The translations under genes were made by a program, and so were the position numbers. The notes beneath the pieces were generated by a model. That model was not told where the DNA came from, did not search any database, and saw only the letters and a program-made list of their open reading frames with translations. Below, piece by piece: positions 27,482 through 34,543 of a stretch of 60,393 nt of DNA (positions are counted from its first letter, which is position 1; each line of letters starts with the position of its first letter). Location: contig CANMSB010000031.1 in NCBI GenBank assembly GCA_947500445.1, positions 1-60,393 of the forward strand. The letters are read 5' to 3'. The DNA comes from an uncultured Flavobacteriaceae bacterium (GTDB lineage Bacteria > Bacteroidota > Bacteroidia > Flavobacteriales > Flavobacteriaceae).

Positions 27482-27901
27482 TTATTGGAGTTCATTCTGA
27501 ACAAAATTGCTACAAAACTCCCGAATCTCATTTCGGGCCTTTAAAAATGCAGCATGTTTTTCATCTTCCGAACCGGATACTTTTGATGGGTCGAAAAAAT
27601 TATGGTGTATGCGTTGCGCTTGATCTGCCGGAATAAAAGGACAGTTTTCTTTGGCGTGGTCGCAAACGGTAATAATGTAGTCCCACGAAATTCCCTGATA
27701 TTCATCTACATGATTACTGGTGTGTCCCGTGATGTCGATGCCGTCTTCACCCATGATGGCGACCGCCCCAGGATTTAGACCGTGGGTTTCGATACCGGCA
27801 CTATAAATGGTGGCCAGGCCGTTTTGCAAGGTATTGAGATAGCCATGTGCCATTTGGCTTCTGCAAGAGTTTCCTGTACAGAGGACTAGAACGTTTTTCA
27901 T
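27482..27901 (-). CDS. arsC: Arsenate reductase, low-molecular-weight phosphatase type (ArsC-like)
   Basis: 139 residues. The phosphate/arsenate P-loop CTGNSCRSQMAHG (C-x5-R) is at residues 8-20, and the redox Cys pair of thioredoxin-coupled ArsC is represented by VCDHAKENCP (Cys near 81 and 88). Reduces As(V) to As(III) so that it can be exported. It is the last gene of a minus-strand group with an arsN-like gene, a membrane protein, DUF6428 and arsR upstream. No arsenite pump is recognised in the window unless the membrane protein fills that role. Confidence 0.88.
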   Translation of the reverse strand: MKNVLVLCTGNSCRSQMAHGYLNTLQNGLATIYSAGIETHGLNPGAVAIMGEDGIDITGHTSNHVDEYQGISWDYIITVCDHAKENCPFIPADQAQRIHHNFFDPSKVSGSEDEKHAAFLKARNEIREFCSNFVQNELQ

Positions 27902-28003
27902 TGTATTTTAGGTTTTACCGTAAAAGTTTCAAAAATAAGGAAACCACTTCTTCTATTTTTATTATAGCCCGTTTTTCAAATAAATACCGTTTTGGCAAGC
28001 GCT

Positions 28004-28513
28004 TTAGTCGACTCCTATGGAATTGCTGCGGCGTTCGAATAGCAGGTTGTCCTTCCATTCGCCATGCAGTTTTCCAATACGTTCCCGTTTGCCGATGTAG
28101 CGAAATCCCGATTTTTTATGCAGCGCAATGCTCCCTTCGTTTTCGGGAAAAACACCCGATTGCAAGGTCCAAATGCCTTTCGCCTCACTTTCCGCTATCA
28201 GTGTTCGTAACAGTAGCCTTCCAATCCCTTTTCCCCGATAATCTTTGGCGGTATAAACACTTACTTCTGCAACACCGCCATACACGCATCTGCTGGAAAC
28301 AGGCGATAGGGCGGCCCAACCAATAGCTAGTGTCTTATGGGTGGCCACCAGACGACACCATTCCAAATGGGCCTTATGCCACTCGGTGTACGAAGGGACG
28401 TTTTGTTCAAAGGTCGCCATTCCGGTAGCAATGCCTTCGGCGTAAATACGGGCGACCGCTTCCCAATCGTCGGGAACCATGTTGCGGACCAAAAAAGAGG
28501 ATGTTTTCTTCAT
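28004..28513 (-). CDS. ArsN1-like GNAT acetyltransferase
   Basis: 169 residues from the ATG at 28513; an upstream ATG at 28555 would overlap the preceding gene. Close in pattern to phosphinothricin acetyltransferases: VRNMVPDDWEAVARIYAEGIATGMATFE, VYGGVAEVSVYTAKDYRGKGIGRLLL, LHKKSGFRYIG, GEWKDNLLFERR. Members in ars operons (ArsN1) acetylate arsenic-containing herbicide-like amino acids such as arsinothricin. The ars context here supports that reading over phosphinothricin. Translation is probably coupled to the membrane protein gene (stop at 28519). Confidence 0.78.
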   Translation of the reverse strand: MKKTSSFLVRNMVPDDWEAVARIYAEGIATGMATFEQNVPSYTEWHKAHLEWCRLVATHKTLAIGWAALSPVSSRCVYGGVAEVSVYTAKDYRGKGIGRLLLRTLIAESEAKGIWTLQSGVFPENEGSIALHKKSGFRYIGKRERIGKLHGEWKDNLLFERRSNSIGVD

Positions 28514-28518
28514 AGGAA

Positions 28519-29091
28519 CTAGCAACACTGGAGTTTTATGCGATACGTATTCCAAAACCTATGGCCGCTTTTATGTGCTAAAAACAGATGTAAAAGCGCC
28601 ATGAGTATGGCTCCGGGCAGTAGTTGTTGGGCTATTGTTATAAAAAGACCGTACGCGTTACCCGATATGGGTCCGGTAACCATATATAGCGCCCCGTCCA
28701 AAACCTGCAATTTGGCCGTAAGCACCAGAACGATGACCGTAAAATGAAAGGCATTGGAAAACAGATGAACGATATATTCCCATTTGGGAAGCCCTCCCAT
28801 AAAGCTTCTGCTCTCCGCTTCCGAATAGGCGTCTATCCCCAAGATCAAGGTGTCGACAAGAATCAATGCGATACCGACCAGAAAACCTACCGTACTGGTT
28901 TCGTTCAAAAAGACCGTCCAAACAATCAATGGGAACAAAAGGGCGCGAGCGGTATGGGTCAGATGTTCGAACCTGCTTTCTTTTCTACGAAAAAGCTCAT
29001 ATTTCCAGAGGTGTAGGTACACCCCATCAAAGGTGGCGAGTATTATGAACAATACTAAAAAACCGGAGGATAAATAAAAAAGGATTTCCAT
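28519..29091 (-). CDS. Multi-spanning membrane protein in ars operon
   Basis: 190 residues with five to six hydrophobic helices (FLVLFIILATFDGVYL, TARALLFPLIVWTVF, VGFLVGIALILVDTLIL, AFHFTVIVLVLTA, LLPGAILMALLHLFLA). His and Glu residues lie in or near helices (HLWKYELF, RRKESRFEHLTHT, WEYIVHLFSNAFHF). It is not ArsB, Acr3 or ArsP by any motif I know. A similar gene is seen beside arsenic genes in other flavobacteria as far as I recall; the role is unknown. The stop codon lies 6 bp from the arsN start. Confidence 0.7.
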   Translation of the reverse strand: MEILFYLSSGFLVLFIILATFDGVYLHLWKYELFRRKESRFEHLTHTARALLFPLIVWTVFLNETSTVGFLVGIALILVDTLILGIDAYSEAESRSFMGGLPKWEYIVHLFSNAFHFTVIVLVLTAKLQVLDGALYMVTGPISGNAYGLFITIAQQLLPGAILMALLHLFLAHKSGHRFWNTYRIKLQCC

Positions 29092-29105
29092 GCGTAGTAG
29101 TATTT

Positions 29106-29134
29106 AATACCGTTTCAAAGCTAAAATTGGTGTA
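29106..29134. repeat. Vestigial end of a TIR element
   Basis: ATACCGTTTCAAAGCTAAAA then TTGGTGT: a left-end ATACC joined to a right-end-like TTTCAAAG-TTAAAAT-GGT, directly before copy D. It could be a collapsed earlier copy. Confidence 0.4.
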
Positions 29135-29296
29135 ATACCGTTTTAACTTTGAAATAGCACTAATAAATCGTTTCTTTTTCAGCTGTTCTTCGTTAAAAAA
29201 TATAACCGTAGCTAAGGCTATGCTTAGATTTTTTGCCTCCAACAACTAAAAAATAATTCAATTTCTATACGTGCGATTTCAATGTAAAAATGGTAT
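29135..29296. repeat. TIR-bounded repeat element, copy D, inside the ars operon
   Basis: 162 bp. Left end ATACCGTTTTAACTTTG, right end CAATGTAAAAATGGTAT. It shares the whole backbone of copies B and C but lacks the 23-bp CCCC-GGGG hairpin insert. It lies between the DUF6428 gene and the membrane protein gene, in the middle of the ars transcription unit, so the downstream genes are read through it or driven from within it. Confidence 0.85.
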
Positions 29297-29315
29297 ACGG
29301 TGTTTCGTGACAGGC

Positions 29316-29804
29316 CTAGCAGCAACCGCTACCAGGCGCGCATTGCCCAGCGGACACGGTCGTTTTTTCGACTGGTATTCCACAGCTTTCCTTTGCTTTA
29401 CAATCTGTGGGTCTGCTGCCCAATTGCACGGTCAATCGATCGGCGGTAACGGTAACGTCGTGTACATACAGTTGTGCGGTATGAAAGTGATCGTTCCCGT
29501 ATTCGAATTTTATTTCGACGTCGCGCTCCATCGGTTTTGCGGCATCTACCCGTTTTAAAATCTGTAACGCCTTTCGGGTACTCATATAGGTGAGCGCATC
29601 TTTTTCGGTGGGGCTCTCCCATAGTTGAACGACCGTTTCTTTCCAGAAATCACTTTTCCCTCCGCAATCGACCGTGTCTACGGTAACGTTTTTTACCTCC
29701 GTTATATGGTAGTTTTTACCCACCGATCGGTTGTTGGCATAGGAAAATACAAGACTCTTTTGAGGTGAGGTCTCTAATAATGATAAAAATTCTTTTGTTT
29801 TCAT
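29316..29804 (-). CDS. DUF6428 family protein
   Basis: 162 residues, starting MKTKEFLSLLETSPQKSLVFSY. Pattern typical of DUF6428, a family found in Bacteroidota arsenic operons: YHITEVKNVTVDTVDCGGKSDFW near the N-terminus and a Cys-rich tail (DCKAKESCG ... QCAPGSGCC), where five Cys lie in the last 31 residues. The Cys-rich tail could bind As(III) or another soft metal; this is inference. Co-directional with arsR (105-bp gap). Confidence 0.75.
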   Translation of the reverse strand: MKTKEFLSLLETSPQKSLVFSYANNRSVGKNYHITEVKNVTVDTVDCGGKSDFWKETVVQLWESPTEKDALTYMSTRKALQILKRVDAAKPMERDVEIKFEYGNDHFHTAQLYVHDVTVTADRLTVQLGSRPTDCKAKESCGIPVEKTTVSAGQCAPGSGCC

Positions 29805-29909
29805 CTGTTTATATTTATTGTTTTTTAATGGTCAGATGTAATTTGCCAATAATCATTTCGGTTGGTATCAACAATGGTTATGGCTCATTTCATAGTAAAG
29901 GTTTTTGGG

Positions 29910-30233
29910 TCAACAGCAATTGAACTGCGTTTTTTCAAAAAAGGTGTTGAGCAGTGTTTGAATTTCTTTCCACCGTTCGAGGTCAATGCAATAACACACT
30001 TTTTTACCTTCGATCTCTCCCGTGATCAGTCCTGCACTTTTCAGTTCTTTCAGGTGCTGTGAGATCGTTGGCTGTGCCAAGCCGATTTCGGCGACAATAT
30101 CATTACAGATACAACCCCGTTGGTTGCTTATATACTGCAAAATGGCGATGCGGGCCGGATGGGCGAGTACCTTAAAAAGGCTTGCCAGGCTATTTTGCCG
30201 TTCGTTGAATATTTGCGTTTTCGTTAAACCCAT
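29910..30233 (-). CDS. arsR: ArsR/SmtB family repressor
   Basis: 107 residues from the ATG at 30233 (a TTG at 30248 adds five residues but lies inside the operator palindrome). Winged-helix features: [17 protein letters not shown], metal-site helix [12 protein letters not shown] with one Cys pair element (C-x-C spacing as in ArsR ELCVCD boxes), recognition helix [17 protein letters not shown], wing [10 protein letters not shown], and a C-terminal NCC. Represses its own operon until As(III) or Sb(III) binds. Confidence 0.9.
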   Translation of the reverse strand: MGLTKTQIFNERQNSLASLFKVLAHPARIAILQYISNQRGCICNDIVAEIGLAQPTISQHLKELKSAGLITGEIEGKKVCYCIDLERWKEIQTLLNTFFEKTQFNCC

Positions 30234-30239
30234 ATTGTT

Positions 30240-30251
30240 ATATTGCAATAT
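30240..30251. promoter_or_regulatory. Candidate ArsR operator
   Basis: ATATTGCAATAT is a perfect 12-bp palindrome 7 bp upstream of the arsR ATG, with a further ATATTGTTAT half site beside it at 30232-30241. Position and AT-rich symmetry fit autorepression by ArsR/SmtB proteins. Binding is not shown. Confidence 0.5.
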
Positions 30252-30271
30252 TACGATTATAAAATCGAATA

Positions 30272-30303
30272 AAAAAGCCGGTGGATAAAAAAACCGACTT
30301 TTT
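30272..30303 (-). terminator. Terminator of the TM2 gene
   Basis: AAAAAGCCGGT pairs with ACCGACTTTTT with one G-T wobble, lying 26 bp beyond the stop of the TM2 gene and upstream of arsR. Confidence 0.6.
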
Positions 30304-30328
30304 AATGCTGTTTGTGTGTGCCGGTGAT

Positions 30329-30829
30329 TTAGAACCAGGATTTGTTTCCTACTTGATAGGTATTGTAAAATTCCTCATCGGACTTGGTCAAATAAATGAT
30401 ACCTTCTATAAATCCGACGACCGCGGTCGCTGTTAAAATGAAGCCTCCAATAACGAAACATAAGGTGATATAGCCCACAATGGTCGCCCCCAACAACATA
30501 AAACCTTCTTTTTGATATCCCAATATAAACTTGTGCACACCAAAAGAGCCTAAAAAAATGGCAAGGAGTCCTGCAAGTAACTTTTTATTTTCTCCCTCGC
30601 CCCCGCTAAATGCTTCTTTGGCGCTCTCCGTAAACTCGTTCGCCGTCTTTTTGGCCTCATCGGCAAAATCACTGGCTTTTTCCTTTGCTTCTTCAGCAAA
30701 TTCTTTAGTGGCCTCTTTGGCATCCTCAAACGTTTCGCTCGCCTTTTCCCCCAAATCGCTTGCGGTTTCTTTTGCTTTGTCAAAGGCGTCTTCTGCCTGA
30801 TCGCCAAAGTCTTTTTTTTCTTCTGACAT
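30329..30829 (-). CDS. TM2-domain protein with amphipathic 11-mer-like repeat region
   Basis: 166 residues. Residues 1-75 are charged Ala/Lys/Glu repeats ([35 protein letters not shown]), like apolipoprotein or late-embryogenesis-abundant stretches with a roughly 11-residue period. Residues 80-155 form a TM2 domain: [23 protein letters not shown], the family motif G-x-x-G-x-H-x-F-x-L-G, then a second helix. A short tail ends in NKSWF. Probably an inner-membrane protein with a cytosolic or periplasmic amphipathic arm; a role in stress is plausible but unproven. Has its own terminator. Confidence 0.8.
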   Translation of the reverse strand: MSEEKKDFGDQAEDAFDKAKETASDLGEKASETFEDAKEATKEFAEEAKEKASDFADEAKKTANEFTESAKEAFSGGEGENKKLLAGLLAIFLGSFGVHKFILGYQKEGFMLLGATIVGYITLCFVIGGFILTATAVVGFIEGIIYLTKSDEEFYNTYQVGNKSWF

Positions 30830-30961
30830 CGTTGTTTGTTTTGGTTGTTAAACGGAATTAAATGTAGGGAATATTTTTAAGAGATGGACCACCGTCGATT
30901 TTTGTTCGGTCTTTAAGCCTGCTTTTTAGGGGAAATAGCTGGAAAACCGTTCGGTATTATG

Positions 30962-31114
30962 CTACATTCTATCCTTGTTTGATGCAACCCGCACTTTTCC
31001 GAGCGCTACTATTTTTGCGACGGTTCGTTTTTCTTCCACTACTGGGTCTCCTACCCCCATGCTTTCTTCCAACTGGTAAAGGACAATTCCTTTTAAAAGA
31101 TTGTGGGCCTGCAC
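30962..31114 (-). CDS. Possible small protein, 50 residues
   Basis: GTG start at 31114, reading MQAHNLLKGIVLYQLEES then GVGDPVVEEKRTVAKIVAL and ending NKDRM. Composition and alternation of charged and hydrophobic residues look coding and no ORF on the other strand competes. It begins 9 bp after the stop of the VOC-family gene, so it would be the next gene on that transcript. Not recognised; a remnant of a longer gene is possible. Confidence 0.35.
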   Translation of the reverse strand: MQAHNLLKGIVLYQLEESMGVGDPVVEEKRTVAKIVALGKVRVASNKDRM

Positions 31115-31123
31115 CGAGCTAGT

Positions 31124-31510
31124 TTACTTAAAGGCCGAATCGATCGGTTCCCAAAGTTCCAATTTGTTCCCGTCGGGGTCCAGTATCCATCCAAACTTGC
31201 CGTATTCGAAAGTTTCGATTTCCCCTACGACGGTCACTCCTTCTTTTTCCAGGGTCTTTAACAACAGTTCTAAATTCGCTACCCTAAAATTCATCATAAA
31301 AGATGATTTGCTGGGTGAAAAGTAGTCGGTTTCCCGGTCCATGGGGCTCCATTGGGTAATGCAATCGTTCCCTTCCGCGTCTTTCCACCAAAAGGTACAG
31401 CCATACCGATCTACGGGAAGTCCCAAGTGTGTACTGTACCATTCCTTTATTTTATCCGGGTTTTCCGTTTTAAAGAAAAATCCGCCTAGGCCCGTTACTC
31501 TTTTTTTCAT
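31124..31510 (-). CDS. VOC (glyoxalase/bleomycin-resistance fold) family protein
   Basis: 128 residues. One VOC pair: GLGGFFFKTENPDKIKEWYSTHLGLPVD and a second half ANLELLLKTLEKEGVTVVGEIETFEYGKFGWILDPDGNKLELWEP, with the terminal metal-type Glu in the DPDGNKLELWEP motif. The substrate cannot be told. It lies in a minus-strand group of small stress-type genes (DUF1801, DUF4199). Confidence 0.85.
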   Translation of the reverse strand: MKKRVTGLGGFFFKTENPDKIKEWYSTHLGLPVDRYGCTFWWKDAEGNDCITQWSPMDRETDYFSPSKSSFMMNFRVANLELLLKTLEKEGVTVVGEIETFEYGKFGWILDPDGNKLELWEPIDSAFK

Positions 31511-31544
31511 CGCAGTCGTTTTATCTGTTCTAGTACCGTCTGGT

Positions 31545-32003
31545 CTATTTGTTTTTTACGTTTTTTTCGTAGGTCGAGATCCACTGCTTTACCGTAATTT
31601 TCTTGGCCAATACTTCCAGTAGCTGATATGGAATATCGTCCATGTACTTGAAGCGGATACAGCTTTTTCCCATATCGAGCTTTCTTTTGCTATGCTTTGG
31701 GTATTCCGTTACGAACCAATCGTGTAGGTCCGGATTCGCATATATTCCCGAATGGTAAAGCGCCACAAACTTTTTTTGGGAAGCAATATTTATAAAGGGC
31801 AAGGGCTGTTCGGGTTTGCAGTGGTACCCGTCTGGGTAAAGGGAATGGGGTACCACAAAACCTAGCATGCCGTAGCTCATTTGCTCTTCAAAACCTTTGG
31901 GGAGGTTTTTTTGGAACAGTGCGCGTAGCTTTTGAAGGGCCTCTTGCCTGTCCGGCGGGGTTTGCGCAATATACGCTTCGGGTGTGTTCGCTTTGTATTG
32001 CAT
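31545..32003 (-). CDS. DUF1801 family protein
   Basis: 152 residues starting MQYKANTPEAYIAQTPPDRQEALQKLRALF, with the family motifs GFEEQMSYGMLGFVVP, FINIASQKKFVALYHSGIY and the closing KSCIRFKYMDDIPYQLLEVLAKK. The fold resembles a YdhG/YjbR group; function unknown. It is 3 bp from the upstream DUF4199 gene. Confidence 0.85.
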   Translation of the reverse strand: MQYKANTPEAYIAQTPPDRQEALQKLRALFQKNLPKGFEEQMSYGMLGFVVPHSLYPDGYHCKPEQPLPFINIASQKKFVALYHSGIYANPDLHDWFVTEYPKHSKRKLDMGKSCIRFKYMDDIPYQLLEVLAKKITVKQWISTYEKNVKNK

Positions 32004-32006
32004 GGG

Positions 32007-32468
32007 TTAGTTTTTTCGTTGTAACAACAGTGCTGAAATTAGGGAAATCACCAAACCGATCAGCATGACCGTTATAAACATGATCATTGCCATAAAGCCG
32101 CTTCCGTAATCGGGAATGGGCTCTTGTGAGCCCTGCGCTTTCATGGTTTCTGCGTATTCCTTAAAAAAATCGGGATTTATATATGCGGTATAGATAAAGT
32201 CGGCAATGGCAATGCCGGCTGCTGCAAAGGCGGCGATGCCAAGTCCTATGGCGATTCCTTTGCCTATGGAAATATGCCCGTTGTTTTTTTGGTCCCTGTA
32301 GTATTTGATGCCAAAGTAAATAAAGGACAACGCTACCACTATAGTGGTATATCCGATAATTTCCTGAACGGTAAAGCTGGCCCCCTTGCCAAAATAGAGT
32401 GCCGCCAAAAAGCAAAGTAAAGCGATTCCCCCGCTGTACGTGCCGAATTTTAAAATGGTGTTTTTCAT
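32007..32468 (-). CDS. DUF4199 membrane protein
   Basis: 153 residues from MKNTILKFGTYSGG (ATG 32468; an upstream frame extension to 32537 is not expected for the family). Four helices: YSGGIALLCFLAALYF, GYTTIVVALSFIYFGI, IGLGIAAFAAAGIAIADF and MIMFITVMLIGLVISLISALLL. The KYYRDQKNNGHISIGKGIAIG loop is typical of DUF4199. Often found with other small membrane proteins in Bacteroidota; role unknown. Confidence 0.82.
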   Translation of the reverse strand: MKNTILKFGTYSGGIALLCFLAALYFGKGASFTVQEIIGYTTIVVALSFIYFGIKYYRDQKNNGHISIGKGIAIGLGIAAFAAAGIAIADFIYTAYINPDFFKEYAETMKAQGSQEPIPDYGSGFMAMIMFITVMLIGLVISLISALLLQRKN

Positions 32469-32696
32469 CTGTTTAAAATTTTGTAGTTTGCTGAAAATGA
32501 AGAAACTAAAAATTACTGCACATTCAGTAATTCGCATAAACTTATTTTAATCATCTCGGTAAGGTATGCTTAAAAAAGTTTATGCTCATTTCATATTTCA
32601 AGTTGTTATGGTTCGGTCAAAAGTACCCTTCACAGCAAGAAATACGGTAGTACTAAAGTACCAAATCATCTTTTTTGGGGGAGAATAGGGGAACGG

Positions 32697-33104
32697 CTAG
32701 ATGATGTTTTGGCGTTTGGCAATATGTACTGCCTGCGTTCTTCGTTTTGCGTTCAATTTGATCAATATATTCGACACATGGGTTTTAACGGTACTTTCCG
32801 ATACAAAAAGCTTCTCGGCAATTTCCCGGTTCGATAGGCCCAAGGCTATTTCTTTCAATATCTCATATTCTCGAGCGCTTAAATCGAGCGATGCTGTTGG
32901 TCGTTCGGGTACGATGTGCAAAGATGGTTGCCCGTCTTTTGATCTTTCCGTTAGCAGCATGCCCATTATAAAAAAAATAAGCGCTACAGGGCCCAAGACC
33001 ACTTCAAGGGAAAGGGAGCCATCCGAAACACTATGCTTTCCAAAACGGAGCAGCAGAGCAAGGGCAAAGGACAAGGTTCCGAACCATACGATCGCATTCT
33101 TCAT
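32697..33104 (-). CDS. Membrane-anchored LuxR-type transcription factor
   Basis: 135 residues. Two hydrophobic helices fill the N-terminal half (AIVWFGTLSFALALLLRFG, 4-22; VVLGPVALIFFIMGMLLTE, 36-53), followed directly by a complete LuxR/GerE HTH: LSAREYEILKEIALGLSNREIAEKLF then VSESTVKTHVSNILIKLNAK. There is no receiver or other sensory domain, so the membrane segment must be the sensor or the tether. Monocistronic; divergent from nothing near, 9 bp from the dehydrogenase stop, so probably co-transcribed with it. Confidence 0.85.
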   Translation of the reverse strand: MKNAIVWFGTLSFALALLLRFGKHSVSDGSLSLEVVLGPVALIFFIMGMLLTERSKDGQPSLHIVPERPTASLDLSAREYEILKEIALGLSNREIAEKLFVSESTVKTHVSNILIKLNAKRRTQAVHIAKRQNII

Positions 33105-33113
33105 GTACTAAAG

Positions 33114-34067
33114 TTAACAAAATTTTGCTTTGATCTTGTCTACAATGGTCTGCGCCAACTTTTGCTTGCTTTCTACGGTCCACCCCGCAACGTGTGGACT
33201 CAAAAGAACGTTTTTGGCTTCAGTGAGGTATTGGAAGGCCTCCGGAAGATTGTTTTCGCCCTTTGTATCCGAGGCGAACATATTTTCAAAGGAGGTTTTT
33301 TCATATTCCAATACGTCCAATCCGGCCCCTAGAATTTTTCCCGACCGGAGCGCTTCGACCAAAGTAGCGGTATCGATGCATTTTCCACGGGCGGTATTGA
33401 GGATCCAAAAGGGTTTTTGAAAGCTTTCTATGAAGTTCGTGTCGATCATTCCTATGGTCTGTTTCGTTTGTGGTACATGAAGGCTTAGCACATCCGTTTT
33501 TTGCTGTAGTTCCAAAACACCGACCTGTCGGGCATTTTCATCGCCTACGCCCCCTAAAATATCATAGCAAAGTATTTCTACATCGAAACCTTGAAGTTTT
33601 TTGGCAAAGGCCTTTCCCATATTTCCATACCCGATAATGCCCACGGTTTTCCCGTCGAGCTCTATACCGCGATTCCCTTCGCGATCCCAGGTTCCCGATC
33701 GTACTTCCCGATCGGCCTTGTTGAGTTTGTTGAACAAGGACAACAACATGCCCAGGGTGTGCTCCCCAACGGCATTTCGGTTGCCTTCCGGCGCGGCGGC
33801 CAAAAACACTCCTTTTGCTTTTGCGTATTTGACGTCGATGTTCTCCAGACCCGCACCGACACGACCGATAAACTTTAAATTGACGGCCTTGTCCAAAAAA
33901 TCGGCATCGATTCGAAATCGACTTCGAATGATCACCCCATCATAGTTATGGATCACTTTTTCTATTTCTGCTTTTGAACTAGTGTAGTCTTCGTCGTTTT
34001 GAAAGCCCAATACGCTGAATTGGGCCGAAAGTAACGAATGGTTGCTGTCGAGATGGAGGACTTTCAT
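33114..34067 (-). CDS. serA: D-3-phosphoglycerate dehydrogenase-like 2-hydroxyacid dehydrogenase
   Basis: 317 residues. Starts KVLHLDSNHSLLS; Rossmann motif GKTVGIIGYGNMGKAFAKKL; catalytic Arg in NTARGKCIDT, Glu in GLDVLEYE, His in LLSPHVAGWT. It lacks the C-terminal ACT domain of long SerA enzymes. Substrate specificity among D-2-hydroxyacids cannot be fixed from sequence; serine synthesis is the common guess in Flavobacteriia, where serC usually is elsewhere. Confidence 0.8.
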   Translation of the reverse strand: MKVLHLDSNHSLLSAQFSVLGFQNDEDYTSSKAEIEKVIHNYDGVIIRSRFRIDADFLDKAVNLKFIGRVGAGLENIDVKYAKAKGVFLAAAPEGNRNAVGEHTLGMLLSLFNKLNKADREVRSGTWDREGNRGIELDGKTVGIIGYGNMGKAFAKKLQGFDVEILCYDILGGVGDENARQVGVLELQQKTDVLSLHVPQTKQTIGMIDTNFIESFQKPFWILNTARGKCIDTATLVEALRSGKILGAGLDVLEYEKTSFENMFASDTKGENNLPEAFQYLTEAKNVLLSPHVAGWTVESKQKLAQTIVDKIKAKFC

Positions 34068-34075
34068 GGGCGGGC

Positions 34076-34447
34076 CTATATTTTTGGGTAATGGGTTTGT
34101 GTAAGGGCATGTTGTACACCACCGGTATGGGCGGTATGTAGCTTTTCGAACAGCAAAAGGTGTACTTCTTCCCCGTTTTTGGTCATGGGGTTGTGTTCTA
34201 CCCCTTTGGGCACCACAATGATTTCTCCTTCTTTCACAATTTCGGTACGGTCGCGAAACTGCATGTATAGCGTTCCTTTCAGTACCTGAAAAAGTTCGTC
34301 TTCGTTTTCATGGGCATGCCATACAAAGCTTCCCTGAATCTTTGCCAGGATTACCTGCATGTCGTCAACTACGGCTATCTGATGGGGATGCCACTGTTTG
34401 TCGAACGCGGCATGTTTTTCTTTAAGGTTGATGGGTTTCATGGCCAT
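34076..34447 (-). CDS. Cupin-domain protein
   Basis: 123 residues; a single cupin with WHAHENEDELFQVLKGTLYM as the metal motif (H-x-H-x3-E form) and the second motif EIIVVPKGVEHNPM. Residues and size match small Bacteroidota cupins. Substrate unknown. It lies 8 bp upstream of the dehydrogenase gene, suggesting one operon. Confidence 0.85.
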   Translation of the reverse strand: MAMKPINLKEKHAAFDKQWHPHQIAVVDDMQVILAKIQGSFVWHAHENEDELFQVLKGTLYMQFRDRTEIVKEGEIIVVPKGVEHNPMTKNGEEVHLLLFEKLHTAHTGGVQHALTQTHYPKI

Positions 34448-34543
34448 ACGATTTTAATGGGCCAAAGATACGATAACCTCAATTTAAACCGCAGTGGAGC
34501 ATTGGCGAACTTTGACCAAGGAGATGAAACCGTAGTACGTGTA

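Noticed and set aside
27433-27636. 67-residue plus-strand frame opposite arsC
   Set aside because: Antisense to an intact ArsC with its P-loop; no independent support.
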